DNA of 36,212 nt from JABIBT01 sp964481835 (GTDB taxonomy: Archaea > Nanobdellota > Nanobdellia > SCGC-AAA011-G17 > PNOQ01). The DNA lies in contig CAYZTT010000006.1 in the NCBI GenBank assembly GCA_964481835.1, positions 1 to 36,212 of the forward strand, read 5' to 3'. A program made the translations under genes and the position numbers. A model generated the notes under the pieces. That model was not told where the DNA came from. It made no database searches and worked only from the letters and a program-made list of their open reading frames with translations. Positions 14,210 to 22,750 of the stretch are shown here, one piece after another. Numbering within the stretch: position 1 is the first letter of the stretch; each line of letters opens with the position of its first letter.

Positions 14210-15286
14210 ATGGAATTTATTATACAAGACGCATTAAAAAATACAGACGCAAGTGATGCAAACGACATTGATGTCGGCCAAGCCAACATAAAAGTTATTG
14301 GTGCTGGTGGTGCTGGAAACAACATCGTTTCATGGCTATACAAAAAAGGAATATCTGGTGCAGAGGTTGTAGCTGTAAATACAGACAAACAACATTTAGA
14401 CATATCTTCTGCAGATAGAAAGATATTAATTGGTCGGGACTTAACAAGAGGACTAGGCTGTGGGGGCTTCATAGAAAAAGGAAGAGAATCAGCTAAAGAA
14501 TCGATAAATGAACTGAAAGATGCCCTAAAAGGTGCAGACATGGTATTTGTTTGTTCTGGAATGGGCGGTGGAACCGGAACTGGATCTGCCCCTGTAGTTG
14601 CACAAGTTGCAAAAGAAATGGGCGCAATCGTTATCGGAACAGTCACAATGCCTTTCGAAATTGAGAAAGCAAGAGTTGACAAAGCCGAATTCGGTCTACA
14701 ACAGTTAAGGCAAGTCTCTGACACTGTAATTGTTATAGATAACAACAGATTGGTTAAAATTGCAGGAAATTTGCCACTAAGGCAAGCATTTGCAGTTGCT
14801 AACGAACTACTTTCTACAATGATTAAGGGAATAGTAGAAACAATAGCAATACCAAGTTTGGTTAACCTAGATTATGCAGATGTAAAAGCAATAATGACCT
14901 CTGGTGGAGTCTCCGCAATGGGAATTGGAGAATCTACATCCGAAAGAAGAGTCGAAGAAGCAGTTAAGCGAGCACTAACAAATCCACTATTGGATGTAAC
15001 ATATGGTGGTGCAACCGGTGCTTTGATACACATAACTGGCGGAAATGACTTGCTATTGGAAGAAATCGACCAAATTGGATCCACAATAACAGATCAGCTT
15101 GATCCAGATGCAAACGTAATCTGGGGAGCAAGAATTGAAGATGGAATGGAAGGAAAACTAAGAGTCATGACAATCGTGACCGGAGTAAAATCTCCATACA
15201 TCCTTGGGAAAGTTGATCGGATGCAAGAGCAAGCAGAAAGAGCTGAAATGATGAGCTCTGAATTCGGAATTGACATAGTCAAGTGA
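14210..15286 (+). CDS. ftsZ: Cell-division GTPase FtsZ
   Basis: The 358-residue protein shows the tubulin/FtsZ nucleotide site: GAGGAGNN (31-38), NTD (57-59), the signature GGGTGTGSAP (119-128) and the T7-type loop NLDYADVKAIM around residue 225, which completes the GTPase site of the next subunit. It polymerises into the division ring at mid-cell. The protein ends about 20 residues after the core domain and has no long linker or clear C-terminal FtsA/SepF-binding peptide. The ATG at 14210 is preceded by GAGGGGG. The upstream region is unusually long and repeat-bearing; the gene is followed by a hairpin terminator. A second FtsZ paralogue may exist elsewhere in the genome, as in many archaea. 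Confidence 0.97.
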   Translation: MEFIIQDALKNTDASDANDIDVGQANIKVIGAGGAGNNIVSWLYKKGISGAEVVAVNTDKQHLDISSADRKILIGRDLTRGLGCGGFIEKGRESAKESINELKDALKGADMVFVCSGMGGGTGTGSAPVVAQVAKEMGAIVIGTVTMPFEIEKARVDKAEFGLQQLRQVSDTVIVIDNNRLVKIAGNLPLRQAFAVANELLSTMIKGIVETIAIPSLVNLDYADVKAIMTSGGVSAMGIGESTSERRVEEAVKRALTNPLLDVTYGGATGALIHITGGNDLLLEEIDQIGSTITDQLDPDANVIWGARIEDGMEGKLRVMTIVTGVKSPYILGKVDRMQEQAERAEMMSSEFGIDIVK

Positions 15287-15344
15287 TCGGTCTCCGCATT
15301 CTTTAACCCCCAATGAGAATTGATCGACACTTAACACAACTTCC

Positions 15345-15398
15345 GGGGAAAGAGAGGTGATAAAAGACTTTTTTTCTCTTTTCCCCTTTGTTTTTTTC
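15345..15398 (+). terminator. Hairpin plus T-run terminator after ftsZ
   Basis: GGGGAAAGAGA (15345-15355) pairs with TCTCTTTTCCCC (15375-15386) with one bulged base, around a loop of 19 bases, and is followed by a T-rich stretch (TTTGTTTTTTTC, 15387-15398). The loop is itself rich in A and T. It also lies between the convergent ends of ftsZ and the nitroreductase gene and may serve both. Confidence 0.6.
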
Positions 15399-15404
15399 TA
15401 AGAA

Positions 15405-15953
15405 TTATTTTTTAATCAAAGGTAAAGAATCTTTACTATTATTCCCATATTGATCATAGCCAATTACACTGTGCAATCTTGCCCTAAGGGGGATTTCTGG
15501 CTTCTCATCAGGATAGCCAAACGCCAAAACTGCATGAATATCTACATCTTCAGGAATTTTCAACAAGGTTTTCAGATCAGGTTCACGATAAATTCCAATC
15601 CAGCAACTACCAATTTTCATAGAATGTGCTTTCAACATCATATTTTGGATGGCTGAAGAAGTATTCTGGATAGAGAAGATATCCCAATGATCCTTATAAT
15701 GTCTCTTCAAATCTTCATTATCACTACAAACAACAGCCAAAAAATTAGCCATAACAACGGCTTCTTGATTAAAACAAATCTGATTCAGCTGCCCTTTATT
15801 CTTCAGAACAACCAATCTCCAGTTCTGAATTCCTCCGGCACACGGGGCATAAATGCAACTCTCTAAGATTTCATGAATTTTATCCCAAGAAACATCTTTC
15901 TTCTTAAAATTCCTGATACTCCTCCTCTCTTTTATTCCCTTATCAACATTCAT
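15405..15953 (-). CDS. Nitroreductase-family flavoprotein
   Basis: From the ATG at 15953 the protein has 182 residues, the normal size for single-domain nitroreductases. It opens MNVDKGIKERRSIRNFKKK, the usual FMN phosphate-binding Arg-Arg-Ser-x-Arg block, has APCAGGIQNWR near residue 36 and MKIGSCWIG around 120, both on the flavin-binding path. These FMN enzymes pass electrons from NAD(P)H to quinones, nitro compounds or flavins; the physiological substrate is not predictable. The frame stays open upstream to 16061, but that part overlaps the divergent DNA ligase gene and does not resemble the family. A CTTAAAAAT on the minus strand about 27 bases upstream may be its TATA box. Confidence 0.87.
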   Translation of the reverse strand: MNVDKGIKERRSIRNFKKKDVSWDKIHEILESCIYAPCAGGIQNWRLVVLKNKGQLNQICFNQEAVVMANFLAVVCSDNEDLKRHYKDHWDIFSIQNTSSAIQNMMLKAHSMKIGSCWIGIYREPDLKTLLKIPEDVDIHAVLAFGYPDEKPEIPLRARLHSVIGYDQYGNNSKDSLPLIKK

Positions 15954-16028
15954 TAAAATTAAATTGTATCCCAAATTTTTAAGCCTTTCTACCAAAACAT
16001 TTATATCTTTCTTGAATAAAACAACTCC
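15954..16028. promoter_or_regulatory. Divergent promoter region, nitroreductase gene / DNA ligase gene
   Basis: TTTATATC (16000-16007) is centred 25 bases before the ligase ATG at 16029 on the plus strand. A weaker minus-strand element, CTTAAAAAT near 15977-15985, is about 27 bases before the nitroreductase ATG at 15953. Both predict leaderless mRNAs. Confidence 0.5.
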
Positions 16029-17819
16029 ATGGACTATTCTAAACTGGTGGGTTACTATCAAGAACTAGAAAAAACAACAAAGAGATTAGAAAAAACCAGA
16101 ATAGTCGCAGAACTTCTAAAAAAAACACCAGAAGAACACCTAGAAAAAGTTATTTTCCTGTTAGAGGGCAGAGTATTTCCAAAATGGGATGAAAGCAAGG
16201 TAGGAATCTCCTCAAGATTAATGTTGAAGGCAATAAACTCTGCAACAGGAGTCTCTCCAGAAAAAATTGAAAAGGACTGGGCAAAGAAAGGGGATCTAGG
16301 AATTGTAGTTGAAGATCTAATAAAAACAAAGAAACAAACAACTTTATTCTCAAAAAAACTAACAATTAACAAAGTTTCCGAAAACATACAAAAATTAGCA
16401 ACCTTGGAAGGAAAAGGCACAGTTTCCAAAAAAATCAACCTGATAACAGAACTACTAACCTCTGCAACCACCGAAGAAGCAAGATTCATAGCAAGGACAG
16501 TAATAGAAGATCTAAGAATCGGTGTAAAGGAAGGAGTAATCCGGGATGCAATCGTTTGGGCCTTCTTACCAAGAGTGAAAGGGATAAATGACAAAGACAT
16601 TAAAGCAAAAGCAAAAAAGATAAAAAAATTAAAAGAAACAGACCTTAAAGAAAAACTCTTAGAAGCAGAGAATCCAAGAGAAATCTACAACGCACTAGTT
16701 TTCAAAGTTGAGCACGCATTTAACCTAACAAATGATTATGCAGAGGTTGCAATCGCGGCAAAACATCAAAATCTAAAGAAACTCTCAATGAAGATAGGTA
16801 AACCAGTAAATCCTATGCTGGCGATGAAAGCAGAAACTCCAGATGATGCATTCGCACACCTAGGCAGGCCCGCACTACTAGAATACAAACTAGATGGCTT
16901 TAGGTTACAAATCCACAAGAAAGGGGACGAAGTAAAGCTATATACAAGAAGACTTGAAAATGTAACAAAACAATTCGAAGAGATAATTCCTACAATAAAA
17001 AGCCACGTAAAAGCAAAAGACTGCATACTAGATTCAGAATTAGTTGGTTTCGATCCAAAAACAAAAAGATATCTCCCCTTCCAAAACATCTCAAAAAGAA
17101 TTAGGAGAAAATATAACATAGGAGAGAAATCAGAAGAACTTCCTGTAGAAATAAATGTTTTTGACATAATTCTAAAAGATGGCGAAATCCTAATAGATAG
17201 AACACAAGAAGACAGAAGAAAAATACTAGAAAAAACGATAAAGCAAGAAAAAACAAAAGTTGTCTTGACAAAAAAACTTGCAACTTCATCAGAAAAGGAA
17301 TTAGATAAATTCTACAAAGAATCATTAAAGAAAGGAAACGAGGGGATTATGATAAAAAACATAAAAGCCAGATACGTTCCCGGAAGGAGAGTTGGCGGTT
17401 GGATGAAAATAAAACCAGTAAAAGAAACACTAGATCTAATTATTATTGGAGCGACCTGGGGAGAAGGAAAAAGAGCAAAATGGTTATCTTCATTTACAAT
17501 CGCATGCAGAAATAAAAACGTACTTCTAAACATTGGAAGAGTATCCACAGGCATCTCAGAAATCAATACAGATCTAACTTATGCAAATCTAACAAAGGCA
17601 TTAAAACCTTTAATTAAAGAACAAAAAGGGAAATATGTAACCGTAAAACCAAAAATAATATTTGAAATTGCTTACGATGAGGTACAAGCTTCCCCGACCT
17701 ATTCTTCAGGATTCGCACTAAGATTTCCAAGAGTTGTAAAAATTAGGAACGATCTTGGCTTCAATGACGTCGATAGTATAGATAGAGTAAAGAAATTTTT
17801 CAAAGAACAAAATAAATAA
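16029..17819 (+). CDS. lig: ATP-dependent DNA ligase
   Basis: The 596-residue protein has the archaeal LigI layout: a helical DNA-binding domain (about 1-220), the adenylation domain with motif I YKLDGFR (Lys287 is the adenylated residue), DSELVG (motif III region), EGIMIKN (motif IV) and WMKIKP (motif V), and an OB domain ending in RVVKIRNDLG. It seals nicks in replication and repair, using ATP. Length is standard for archaea (about 560-600). TTTATATC lies 25 bases upstream of the ATG. The Lhr helicase and phosphoesterase genes found 9 kb away belong to families that cluster with ligases in some bacteria, though here they are not adjacent. Confidence 0.97.
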   Translation: MDYSKLVGYYQELEKTTKRLEKTRIVAELLKKTPEEHLEKVIFLLEGRVFPKWDESKVGISSRLMLKAINSATGVSPEKIEKDWAKKGDLGIVVEDLIKTKKQTTLFSKKLTINKVSENIQKLATLEGKGTVSKKINLITELLTSATTEEARFIARTVIEDLRIGVKEGVIRDAIVWAFLPRVKGINDKDIKAKAKKIKKLKETDLKEKLLEAENPREIYNALVFKVEHAFNLTNDYAEVAIAAKHQNLKKLSMKIGKPVNPMLAMKAETPDDAFAHLGRPALLEYKLDGFRLQIHKKGDEVKLYTRRLENVTKQFEEIIPTIKSHVKAKDCILDSELVGFDPKTKRYLPFQNISKRIRRKYNIGEKSEELPVEINVFDIILKDGEILIDRTQEDRRKILEKTIKQEKTKVVLTKKLATSSEKELDKFYKESLKKGNEGIMIKNIKARYVPGRRVGGWMKIKPVKETLDLIIIGATWGEGKRAKWLSSFTIACRNKNVLLNIGRVSTGISEINTDLTYANLTKALKPLIKEQKGKYVTVKPKIIFEIAYDEVQASPTYSSGFALRFPRVVKIRNDLGFNDVDSIDRVKKFFKEQNK

Positions 17820-17838
17820 ATTCTAAACAACAACAATC

Positions 17839-17873
17839 TTTATATATACGATATATTACTATTAACTAATAGT
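17839..17873 (+). promoter_or_regulatory. Promoter and palindromic operator of the TrmB-like gene
   Basis: TTTATATATA (17839-17848) is followed after nine bases by the perfect inverted repeat ACTATTA-AC-TAATAGT (17858-17873), which would cover the transcription start. The mRNA leader is then about 80 bases with a GGGGG ribosome-binding site (17933-17937). A palindrome on the start site upstream of a regulator gene suggests autorepression by the encoded protein. Confidence 0.6.
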
Positions 17874-17947
17874 TCAGGTTCGCTACTAAGTGAAGAGCAA
17901 ATTTACCATTTTAAAAGTAGTGAAAAAAAATAGGGGGATAGATTAAC

Positions 17948-18742
17948 ATGATCGTCAAAGAAGATTTCCTAAGCAAATTAAGACAATTTTTCGGGCTAAA
18001 TTTATACGAAGTTAGAATATGGACCGCTTTACTTTCTAGAGGAGTTTCTACGGCAGGAGAGCTATCAGACATTGGAGACGTTCCAAGATCCAGGGCATAT
18101 GATGTTCTTGAATCCTTAGAAAAGAAAGGATTTGTAGTAATGAAAGTAGGCAAGCCAATAAAATATTTAGCGGTAGAGCCAAAAGAAGTAGTGGAGAGAG
18201 TAAAGAAATCGATAAAGGAAGACGCAGATAGGAACATACTAAAATTAAAAGAATTAAACTCCACGGACGTAATAACCGAATTGAACTCTCTATTCAAGAA
18301 CGGTGTTGAATTCGTCGAACCTGCAGATTTATCTGGAGCAATAAGAGGAAGGCACAACATCTATTCACATCTAGAGACAATGGTGAAGAAAGCGAACAAA
18401 TCTGTAACGATTGTAACAACCTCCAAAGGTGTTTTGAGAAAACTGGACACTCTATCCCCACAACTCTCAAAGCTATCTAAGAAGGGAGTTAATATTAGAA
18501 TCGCAGCACCAGAATCAGAAGAGAACAAAGAAGCGATTAAACATGTTTCTAAAATTGCACAAGTAAAAAACATCAAGGACATTGACGCACGGTTTTGCGT
18601 TGTTGATGGAACAGAGATAATGTTCATGATGATGAATGACAAAGATGTACACCCTACCTATGATTTAGGAATCTGGGTAAACACACCATACTTTGCAAGT
18701 GCAATGGAGAATCTTCTAGATCTTTCTTGGAAGAATTCTTAA
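17948..18742 (+). CDS. TrmB-family transcriptional regulator
   Basis: The 264-residue protein has a winged-helix N-terminus (residues about 10-85: LRQFFGLNLYEVRIWTALL then the recognition-helix region VPRSRAYDVLESLEKKGFV), a short coiled linker (VVERVKKSIKEDADRNILKLKEL) and a C-terminal alpha/beta domain (about 120-264) of the TrmB phospholipase-D-like type. TrmB proteins regulate sugar and central metabolism in archaea. There is no sugar-transport operon next to it, so its target genes are unknown; the closest downstream gene encodes a small acidic protein. Its leader holds a 16-base palindrome on the expected transcription start. The ATG at 17948 has GGGGG about ten bases upstream. Confidence 0.88.
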   Translation: MIVKEDFLSKLRQFFGLNLYEVRIWTALLSRGVSTAGELSDIGDVPRSRAYDVLESLEKKGFVVMKVGKPIKYLAVEPKEVVERVKKSIKEDADRNILKLKELNSTDVITELNSLFKNGVEFVEPADLSGAIRGRHNIYSHLETMVKKANKSVTIVTTSKGVLRKLDTLSPQLSKLSKKGVNIRIAAPESEENKEAIKHVSKIAQVKNIKDIDARFCVVDGTEIMFMMMNDKDVHPTYDLGIWVNTPYFASAMENLLDLSWKNS

Positions 18743-18770
18743 CCTTTTTATTTATTTTAGTTACATAAAG

Positions 18771-18811
18771 CTTAAATAAAACTATAGCAAAACAGGAAAA
18801 AATCGGAGGTG
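18771..18811 (+). promoter_or_regulatory. TATA box and ribosome-binding site of the 44-residue ORF
   Basis: CTTAAATAAA (18771-18780) is a TATA-like element; a start about 26 bases on (near 18801) would leave the strong Shine-Dalgarno sequence GGAGGTG (18805-18811) in a short leader, seven bases before the ATG at 18819. Confidence 0.55.
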
Positions 18812-18818
18812 TTCCTTG

Positions 18819-18953
18819 ATGTTTGAAGAAGAATTTGAAAATTTAGAAGAGCCCCGCGAAGAAAGCCCCGAAGGGTCATCTGATGAAGAATCAGAATTAA
18901 GTGAAGATGACAAAGGGTATATTGAAAACGAATTTGTTGATGATGAGGATTAA
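18819..18953 (+). CDS. Very acidic 44-residue protein of unknown function
   Basis: This short ORF begins MFEEEFENLEEPREE and ends FVDDED. Of 44 residues 22 are Asp or Glu and only two are basic (Arg13, Lys32); seven are Ser, Pro or Gly around the middle. The product is probably disordered and could act as a DNA or RNA mimic, a chaperone tail or a partner of a basic protein. Support for its being a gene comes from the upstream TATA element, a near-perfect Shine-Dalgarno sequence at the right distance, a TAA stop followed by a T-rich stretch (about 18959-18980), and the lack of any other gene here. It stands between the TrmB-like and nrdR genes. I know of no matching family. Confidence 0.65.
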   Translation: MFEEEFENLEEPREESPEGSSDEESELSEDDKGYIENEFVDDED

Positions 18954-19021
18954 CTAACTTTTTTTATTCTTCTTTTCTATCCCTTATAAATTATTTTTAA
19001 AACTAGATCTTTTGATGACAT

Positions 19022-19076
19022 ATTTAAATTATATAAGTTAAACTTACTAAATGTTTATATATGACAATTCCCCAAA
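19022..19076 (+). promoter_or_regulatory. Promoter region of the nrdR-nrdJ-dut operon
   Basis: Two TATA-like elements are present: TTAAATTATATAAG (within 19024-19037) and TTTATATATG (19054-19063). Between them is a perfect 13-base inverted repeat TAAGTT-A-AACTTA (19034-19046). If the second box is used, transcription would begin near 19084, inside the first NrdR box. Confidence 0.5.
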
Positions 19077-19092
19077 TCCCAAGATATTGTAG
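19077..19092 (+). promoter_or_regulatory. NrdR box 1 (weaker)
   Basis: The core CAAGATATTG (19080-19089) matches nine of ten positions of the NrdR-box core CwATATwTwG type pattern, with weaker flanks. It is 33 bases upstream of the second box, close to the roughly three helical turns seen between paired NrdR boxes in bacteria. Confidence 0.55.
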
Positions 19093-19109
19093 GTATCTAG
19101 TAACAAGGT

Positions 19110-19125
19110 ACACAATATGTTGTGT
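19110..19125 (+). promoter_or_regulatory. NrdR box 2 (strong)
   Basis: ACACAATATGTTGTGT is nearly a perfect palindrome and matches the bacterial NrdR-box consensus acaCwAtATaTwGtgt at all but one position. It ends five bases before the nrdR ATG, so bound NrdR would block the operon's transcription start or early elongation. Confidence 0.8.
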
Positions 19126-19129
19126 TAAA

Positions 19130-19582
19130 ATGAGGTGTCCATATTGTGGGGATTCCGCTCTGAAGGTCACAGATAAGCGAATTTCGGGCGGAGAGGAGAT
19201 CAGGAGAAGGCGAGAATGCCTTAAGTGTGAAAAGAGATTCACCACATACGAGAGAGTTGAGACAACAGATCTAAGAGTTGTTAAAAAGTCTGGGGAAAGA
19301 GAAAAATTCGATAAAGAAAAGGTTTCAAAAGGCTTTCTAAAGGCATGCGAGAAGCGCCCAGTCACATCGGAGCAAATTGGATTAGCATTAAAGGAAATTG
19401 AAACCGAATTAAGAAGTAATGACACACCAGAAATACATTCAAAAGTTATTGGGGAACTAGTGATGGACAAATTAAAAGACTTAGATAAAGTCGCTTACGT
19501 TCGTTTTGCATCAGTTTACAAGGATTTCACAGATTTAAAATCATTTGAAGAAGTAATCCGGAGTCTAAAGAAGGGAAATTAA
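19130..19582 (+). CDS. nrdR: Ribonucleotide reductase regulator NrdR
   Basis: From the ATG at 19130 the protein has 150 residues, the standard NrdR length, and starts MRCPYCGDS as the family does. It has a four-cysteine zinc ribbon (CPYC ... CLKC, then RFTTYER) and an ATP-cone domain (about residues 46-136: RVVKKSGEREKFDKEKV onward). NrdR senses dATP/ATP and represses ribonucleotide reductase genes by binding paired NrdR boxes. Two such boxes lie directly upstream, and the next gene encodes a class II reductase, so the circuit is complete. The frame is open back to 19061, but that extension would cover the boxes and has no family match. The TAA stop is one base before nrdJ. Confidence 0.95.
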   Translation: MRCPYCGDSALKVTDKRISGGEEIRRRRECLKCEKRFTTYERVETTDLRVVKKSGEREKFDKEKVSKGFLKACEKRPVTSEQIGLALKEIETELRSNDTPEIHSKVIGELVMDKLKDLDKVAYVRFASVYKDFTDLKSFEEVIRSLKKGN

Positions 19583-19583
19583 A

Positions 19584-22500
19584 ATGGGGGAAGCAATGCC
19601 AGCAGTAGAATACAATCCGAAATATCACTTGACTGAATCAGAGGTTTCTACGATAGTTGAAGGAGAGGGGCTTGATGCTTCAAAAATACCGCGGTTGCCC
19701 TGGGTTGGATCTAAAACCGGAGATAGAGTTCTAAGAAGGCTGGATTTGGGTCCAGCATACCATGAAGCTCCGGAAACCCCCAAGGGATTAACATTAGATA
19801 GATACTTCACAAAAGAAGGCGAAAATCCGTTCGACACTGTTGGCCCATACGGCCATAGAGAAATTACAATCCATAGTGAAGAAAGGACAGATAAAATGAA
19901 TGTCTACGTCCCAGAGAGCTGGACAGATAGCGCGGCAAGTGTAGTTGGTAGCAAATATCTTCTAAAACCCGATGATGATGAGTGGAAAGAAAAGATCCCT
20001 GCAGGTTCCAAGTTCTATGCAGATCGGGAAGACTGGCAGAAAGCAATGCCTGCAGGCATCGAAAGCAGCCCAATTCAATTATTTTCAAGAGTTTCAAATT
20101 TCTTTGCAGAGTGGGGAGAGAGGTTAGGATATTTTTCTACCCCGGAGCAAGCAAGAATTTTTGAAGAGGAGTTAAATTTTCTTCAGATAAACCAAATGGC
20201 CTCTTTTAATTCTCCAGTGTATTTCAATGCAGGAATTCATTCCACATATGGAATTGAGGGCTCAAATAAAACAAATTTCTATGTAGACCCTGAAACCGGA
20301 GAAGTCGCTCAGAATAAAGGGGGAGAATGGGTCCGCCCACAATTACATGCTTGCTTTATCTCTACACCCGGAGACGATTTAGAAGAAATCCTAGAACACT
20401 ATTGGACAGAAGGAAAGGTTTTCGAAAGGGGATCTGGAATTGGAGGGAACGTGGAACTGAGGGAGAGAGGCGCCCCACTATCTGGGGGGGGCATATCATC
20501 GGGAGCCCTAAGTTTCTATAAACAATTTGATAGATCTGCTGGGATAATAAAATCCGCCGGGAAAACAAGAAGAGCTGCCCGGATGACTACAATTGATGAG
20601 CAACATCCAGATGTAATGGATTTTGTAAGATTCAAGAGAGGGGAGGATAAGAAAGCATTAATTTTATCACAGAATGGTTATGGGGGATTAATGGATGATG
20701 AATCCTGGACTACAGTAGCAGGTCAAAGTACTAATTATTCAATAAGGGTGAGCAGGGACACTTTCGATAAGGCAGAAAACGGAGGGATGGTACAACTAGT
20801 TTCTGTAAAAACTGGGGAGGTTGTCAGCGAGATATCTGCTGAGAGGATGCTCCAAGAAATCGCCTTTGGTGCATGGCGGATTGGAGATCCAGGAATACAA
20901 TACAAGGACCGAATTCTCGAAGGCAATACTTGTCCAAATACTGGTACGATAGATTCCTCAAATCCTTGTTCAGAATATATGTGGTTTAATGACACCTCCT
21001 GTAATCTGGCCGCCCTAAACCTACTTAGATTCTCGGATGAACAAGGAAACTTGGACATTGATAGAATGAAGGCTGCTGCAAGGGTAATCTATTTTGCGCA
21101 AGATATTGCCAACCAAGTAGCATCTTATCCAACCGAAATGGTGGCTAGCCTGAGTCCCCAGTTTGGCACTACTGGCCTTGGATATTCAAACCTAGGCGCC
21201 CTAATTATGAGAAAGGGATTGTCTTATGATTCTGATGAAGCAAGAGCTTTCACAGGGGCAGTAACTGCAGTTGTAGGGGGGCAGGCTGCAAAAACCTCTA
21301 CAGAACTGGCAGAGGGGATGGGAACGTTTTTGCATTATGAGGTAAACAAAAAACCTTTCTTAAAAGTAATGGGGAACCACCAGGCAGCATTGGATGATAT
21401 ACAATGGGATTTAATTACAGATAAAGGCCTAAAAGACGCAGCATATACCCTATGGGCTGAAACAATTAATAGGGGAGAAGCACACGGGTTTAGGAATGCT
21501 CAACATACTGTTTTGGCCCCCACGGGGACAACTGCATTTCTCATGGGCTGTGACACAACCGGCATTGAGCCTGCAACCGGATTGACAATTACCAAAAATC
21601 TCGCTGGAGGGGGATCACTGGAACTGACAATAAATGAGGTCCCAAACGCATTGAAGAATCTTGGGTATGAGCCAGAACAAATAGAGCAAATCCAAGGGCA
21701 TATTGCTAAAAAGAAGACTGCGGTGGGGGCTCCACATTTATCTCCAGATCATTATGATATATTTGATACCGCGTTTACCCCAAGAAATATAGGGAGAACA
21801 CTTTCTTTAGACGCCCACGTTAGAATGGTCGCGGCAGCACAACCTTTCATCTCAGGAGCCATATCCAAAACTATGAATGCACCAGAAGAAACTACAGTCA
21901 GGGAAATTTATGACGCATTTGCCCTTGGGAGCAAACTAGGAATAAAGGCCATGACTTTTTTCAGAGATGGGGGGAAACCGATATCGGTTCTTGGCTATGA
22001 TGAACAAAAAGAGGCAGATCCCTCCTTCTTGAAAAGGGGAGAAAAAAGACAAACCCCCATAAAGGCAAATCCTCAAAACGGAGGGTCATATCCAACCCAC
22101 TTTAGAATTGGAGATAGCCCCAAAATACACGTAAATGTTAAGGAGTACGAGGATGGAACCCCTGCAGAGATATTCATAAATGCCCTATATGAAAAAAAAT
22201 CCGCAATGCACCTATTACTTGCTGAAAAAGGAGTGTCCATATCCCGGCAACTTCAATATGGGCGACCACTTGAAAAAATAGTAGGAGATCTCACTAGGGA
22301 GGCATTTGAACCTTCTGGATTTGTGGAACACCCTGAAATTAAAGAGGCAAAATCTATTTCTGCAGTAATTGGTAGATGGCTAGGGCTCCATTACCTGGGG
22401 AAATTGGAGTATGCAAATCTTCCGGATGATGCAGATATGGGAGAAGTCATAAGGGGTTTAAGGGGATTCCACAATGGGGCATTTGAAACGAATGCCTTAG

Positions 22501-22748
22501 CAAAGGTAGATCAGTGGGACGTAGATGAAGTTTTGAAAAATCCAAAACTTGGTGGGTTCGAAGAAGAAGAAGATCAAGTAATGAGGCTGCTTGAAGAAAA
22601 CGAAGAGAATGGAAAATCTCAAAAGAAAGGCAAAAATTCAAATGGCAAAATGTGTTCCTGCGGAACAATGATGTTACAAACTGCGCCTAGTTGCTATGAG
22701 TGTCCAAATCCAGATTGCAAACACTCTGAAGGGTCCTGTGGGGGATAA
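19584..22748 (+). CDS. nrdJ: Adenosylcobalamin-dependent ribonucleotide reductase (class II)
   Basis: The 1054-residue protein keeps the reductase active site: C257 (in HACFIST), the thiyl-radical loop N460-P-C462-S-E464, and C473 (TSCNL), with 11 residues between C462 and C473 just as in the Thermotoga enzyme (322 and 333). The C-terminal tail has a zinc-ribbon-like set of cysteines (CSCG, CYECPNPDC) including the redox pair that reloads the site. B12 cleavage makes the radical, so no NrdB partner is needed. There is no intein. The ATG at 19584 follows nrdR by one base; ATG 19596 is an alternative. Downstream, dut starts two bases after the stop. It supplies dNTPs in the cytoplasm with or without oxygen. 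Confidence 0.95.
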   Translation: MGEAMPAVEYNPKYHLTESEVSTIVEGEGLDASKIPRLPWVGSKTGDRVLRRLDLGPAYHEAPETPKGLTLDRYFTKEGENPFDTVGPYGHREITIHSEERTDKMNVYVPESWTDSAASVVGSKYLLKPDDDEWKEKIPAGSKFYADREDWQKAMPAGIESSPIQLFSRVSNFFAEWGERLGYFSTPEQARIFEEELNFLQINQMASFNSPVYFNAGIHSTYGIEGSNKTNFYVDPETGEVAQNKGGEWVRPQLHACFISTPGDDLEEILEHYWTEGKVFERGSGIGGNVELRERGAPLSGGGISSGALSFYKQFDRSAGIIKSAGKTRRAARMTTIDEQHPDVMDFVRFKRGEDKKALILSQNGYGGLMDDESWTTVAGQSTNYSIRVSRDTFDKAENGGMVQLVSVKTGEVVSEISAERMLQEIAFGAWRIGDPGIQYKDRILEGNTCPNTGTIDSSNPCSEYMWFNDTSCNLAALNLLRFSDEQGNLDIDRMKAAARVIYFAQDIANQVASYPTEMVASLSPQFGTTGLGYSNLGALIMRKGLSYDSDEARAFTGAVTAVVGGQAAKTSTELAEGMGTFLHYEVNKKPFLKVMGNHQAALDDIQWDLITDKGLKDAAYTLWAETINRGEAHGFRNAQHTVLAPTGTTAFLMGCDTTGIEPATGLTITKNLAGGGSLELTINEVPNALKNLGYEPEQIEQIQGHIAKKKTAVGAPHLSPDHYDIFDTAFTPRNIGRTLSLDAHVRMVAAAQPFISGAISKTMNAPEETTVREIYDAFALGSKLGIKAMTFFRDGGKPISVLGYDEQKEADPSFLKRGEKRQTPIKANPQNGGSYPTHFRIGDSPKIHVNVKEYEDGTPAEIFINALYEKKSAMHLLLAEKGVSISRQLQYGRPLEKIVGDLTREAFEPSGFVEHPEIKEAKSISAVIGRWLGLHYLGKLEYANLPDDADMGEVIRGLRGFHNGAFETNALAKVDQWDVDEVLKNPKLGGFEEEEDQVMRLLEENEENGKSQKKGKNSNGKMCSCGTMMLQTAPSCYECPNPDCKHSEGSCGG

Positions 22749-22750
22749 AG

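Noticed and set aside
14161..14745. 194-codon minus-strand frame opposite ftsZ
   Set aside because: Antisense shadow of the well-conserved ftsZ gene with no start signals.
15954..16061. N-terminal extension of the nitroreductase
   Set aside because: It overlaps the promoter and start of the divergent ligase gene and does not fit the family.
19061..19129. N-terminal extension of NrdR
   Set aside because: It would run through both NrdR boxes, and NrdR proteins start at the MRCPYC sequence encoded from 19130.
19584..22748. Possible intein in nrdJ
   Set aside because: Although the protein is long, the active-site blocks are uninterrupted and no intein splicing motifs are visible.
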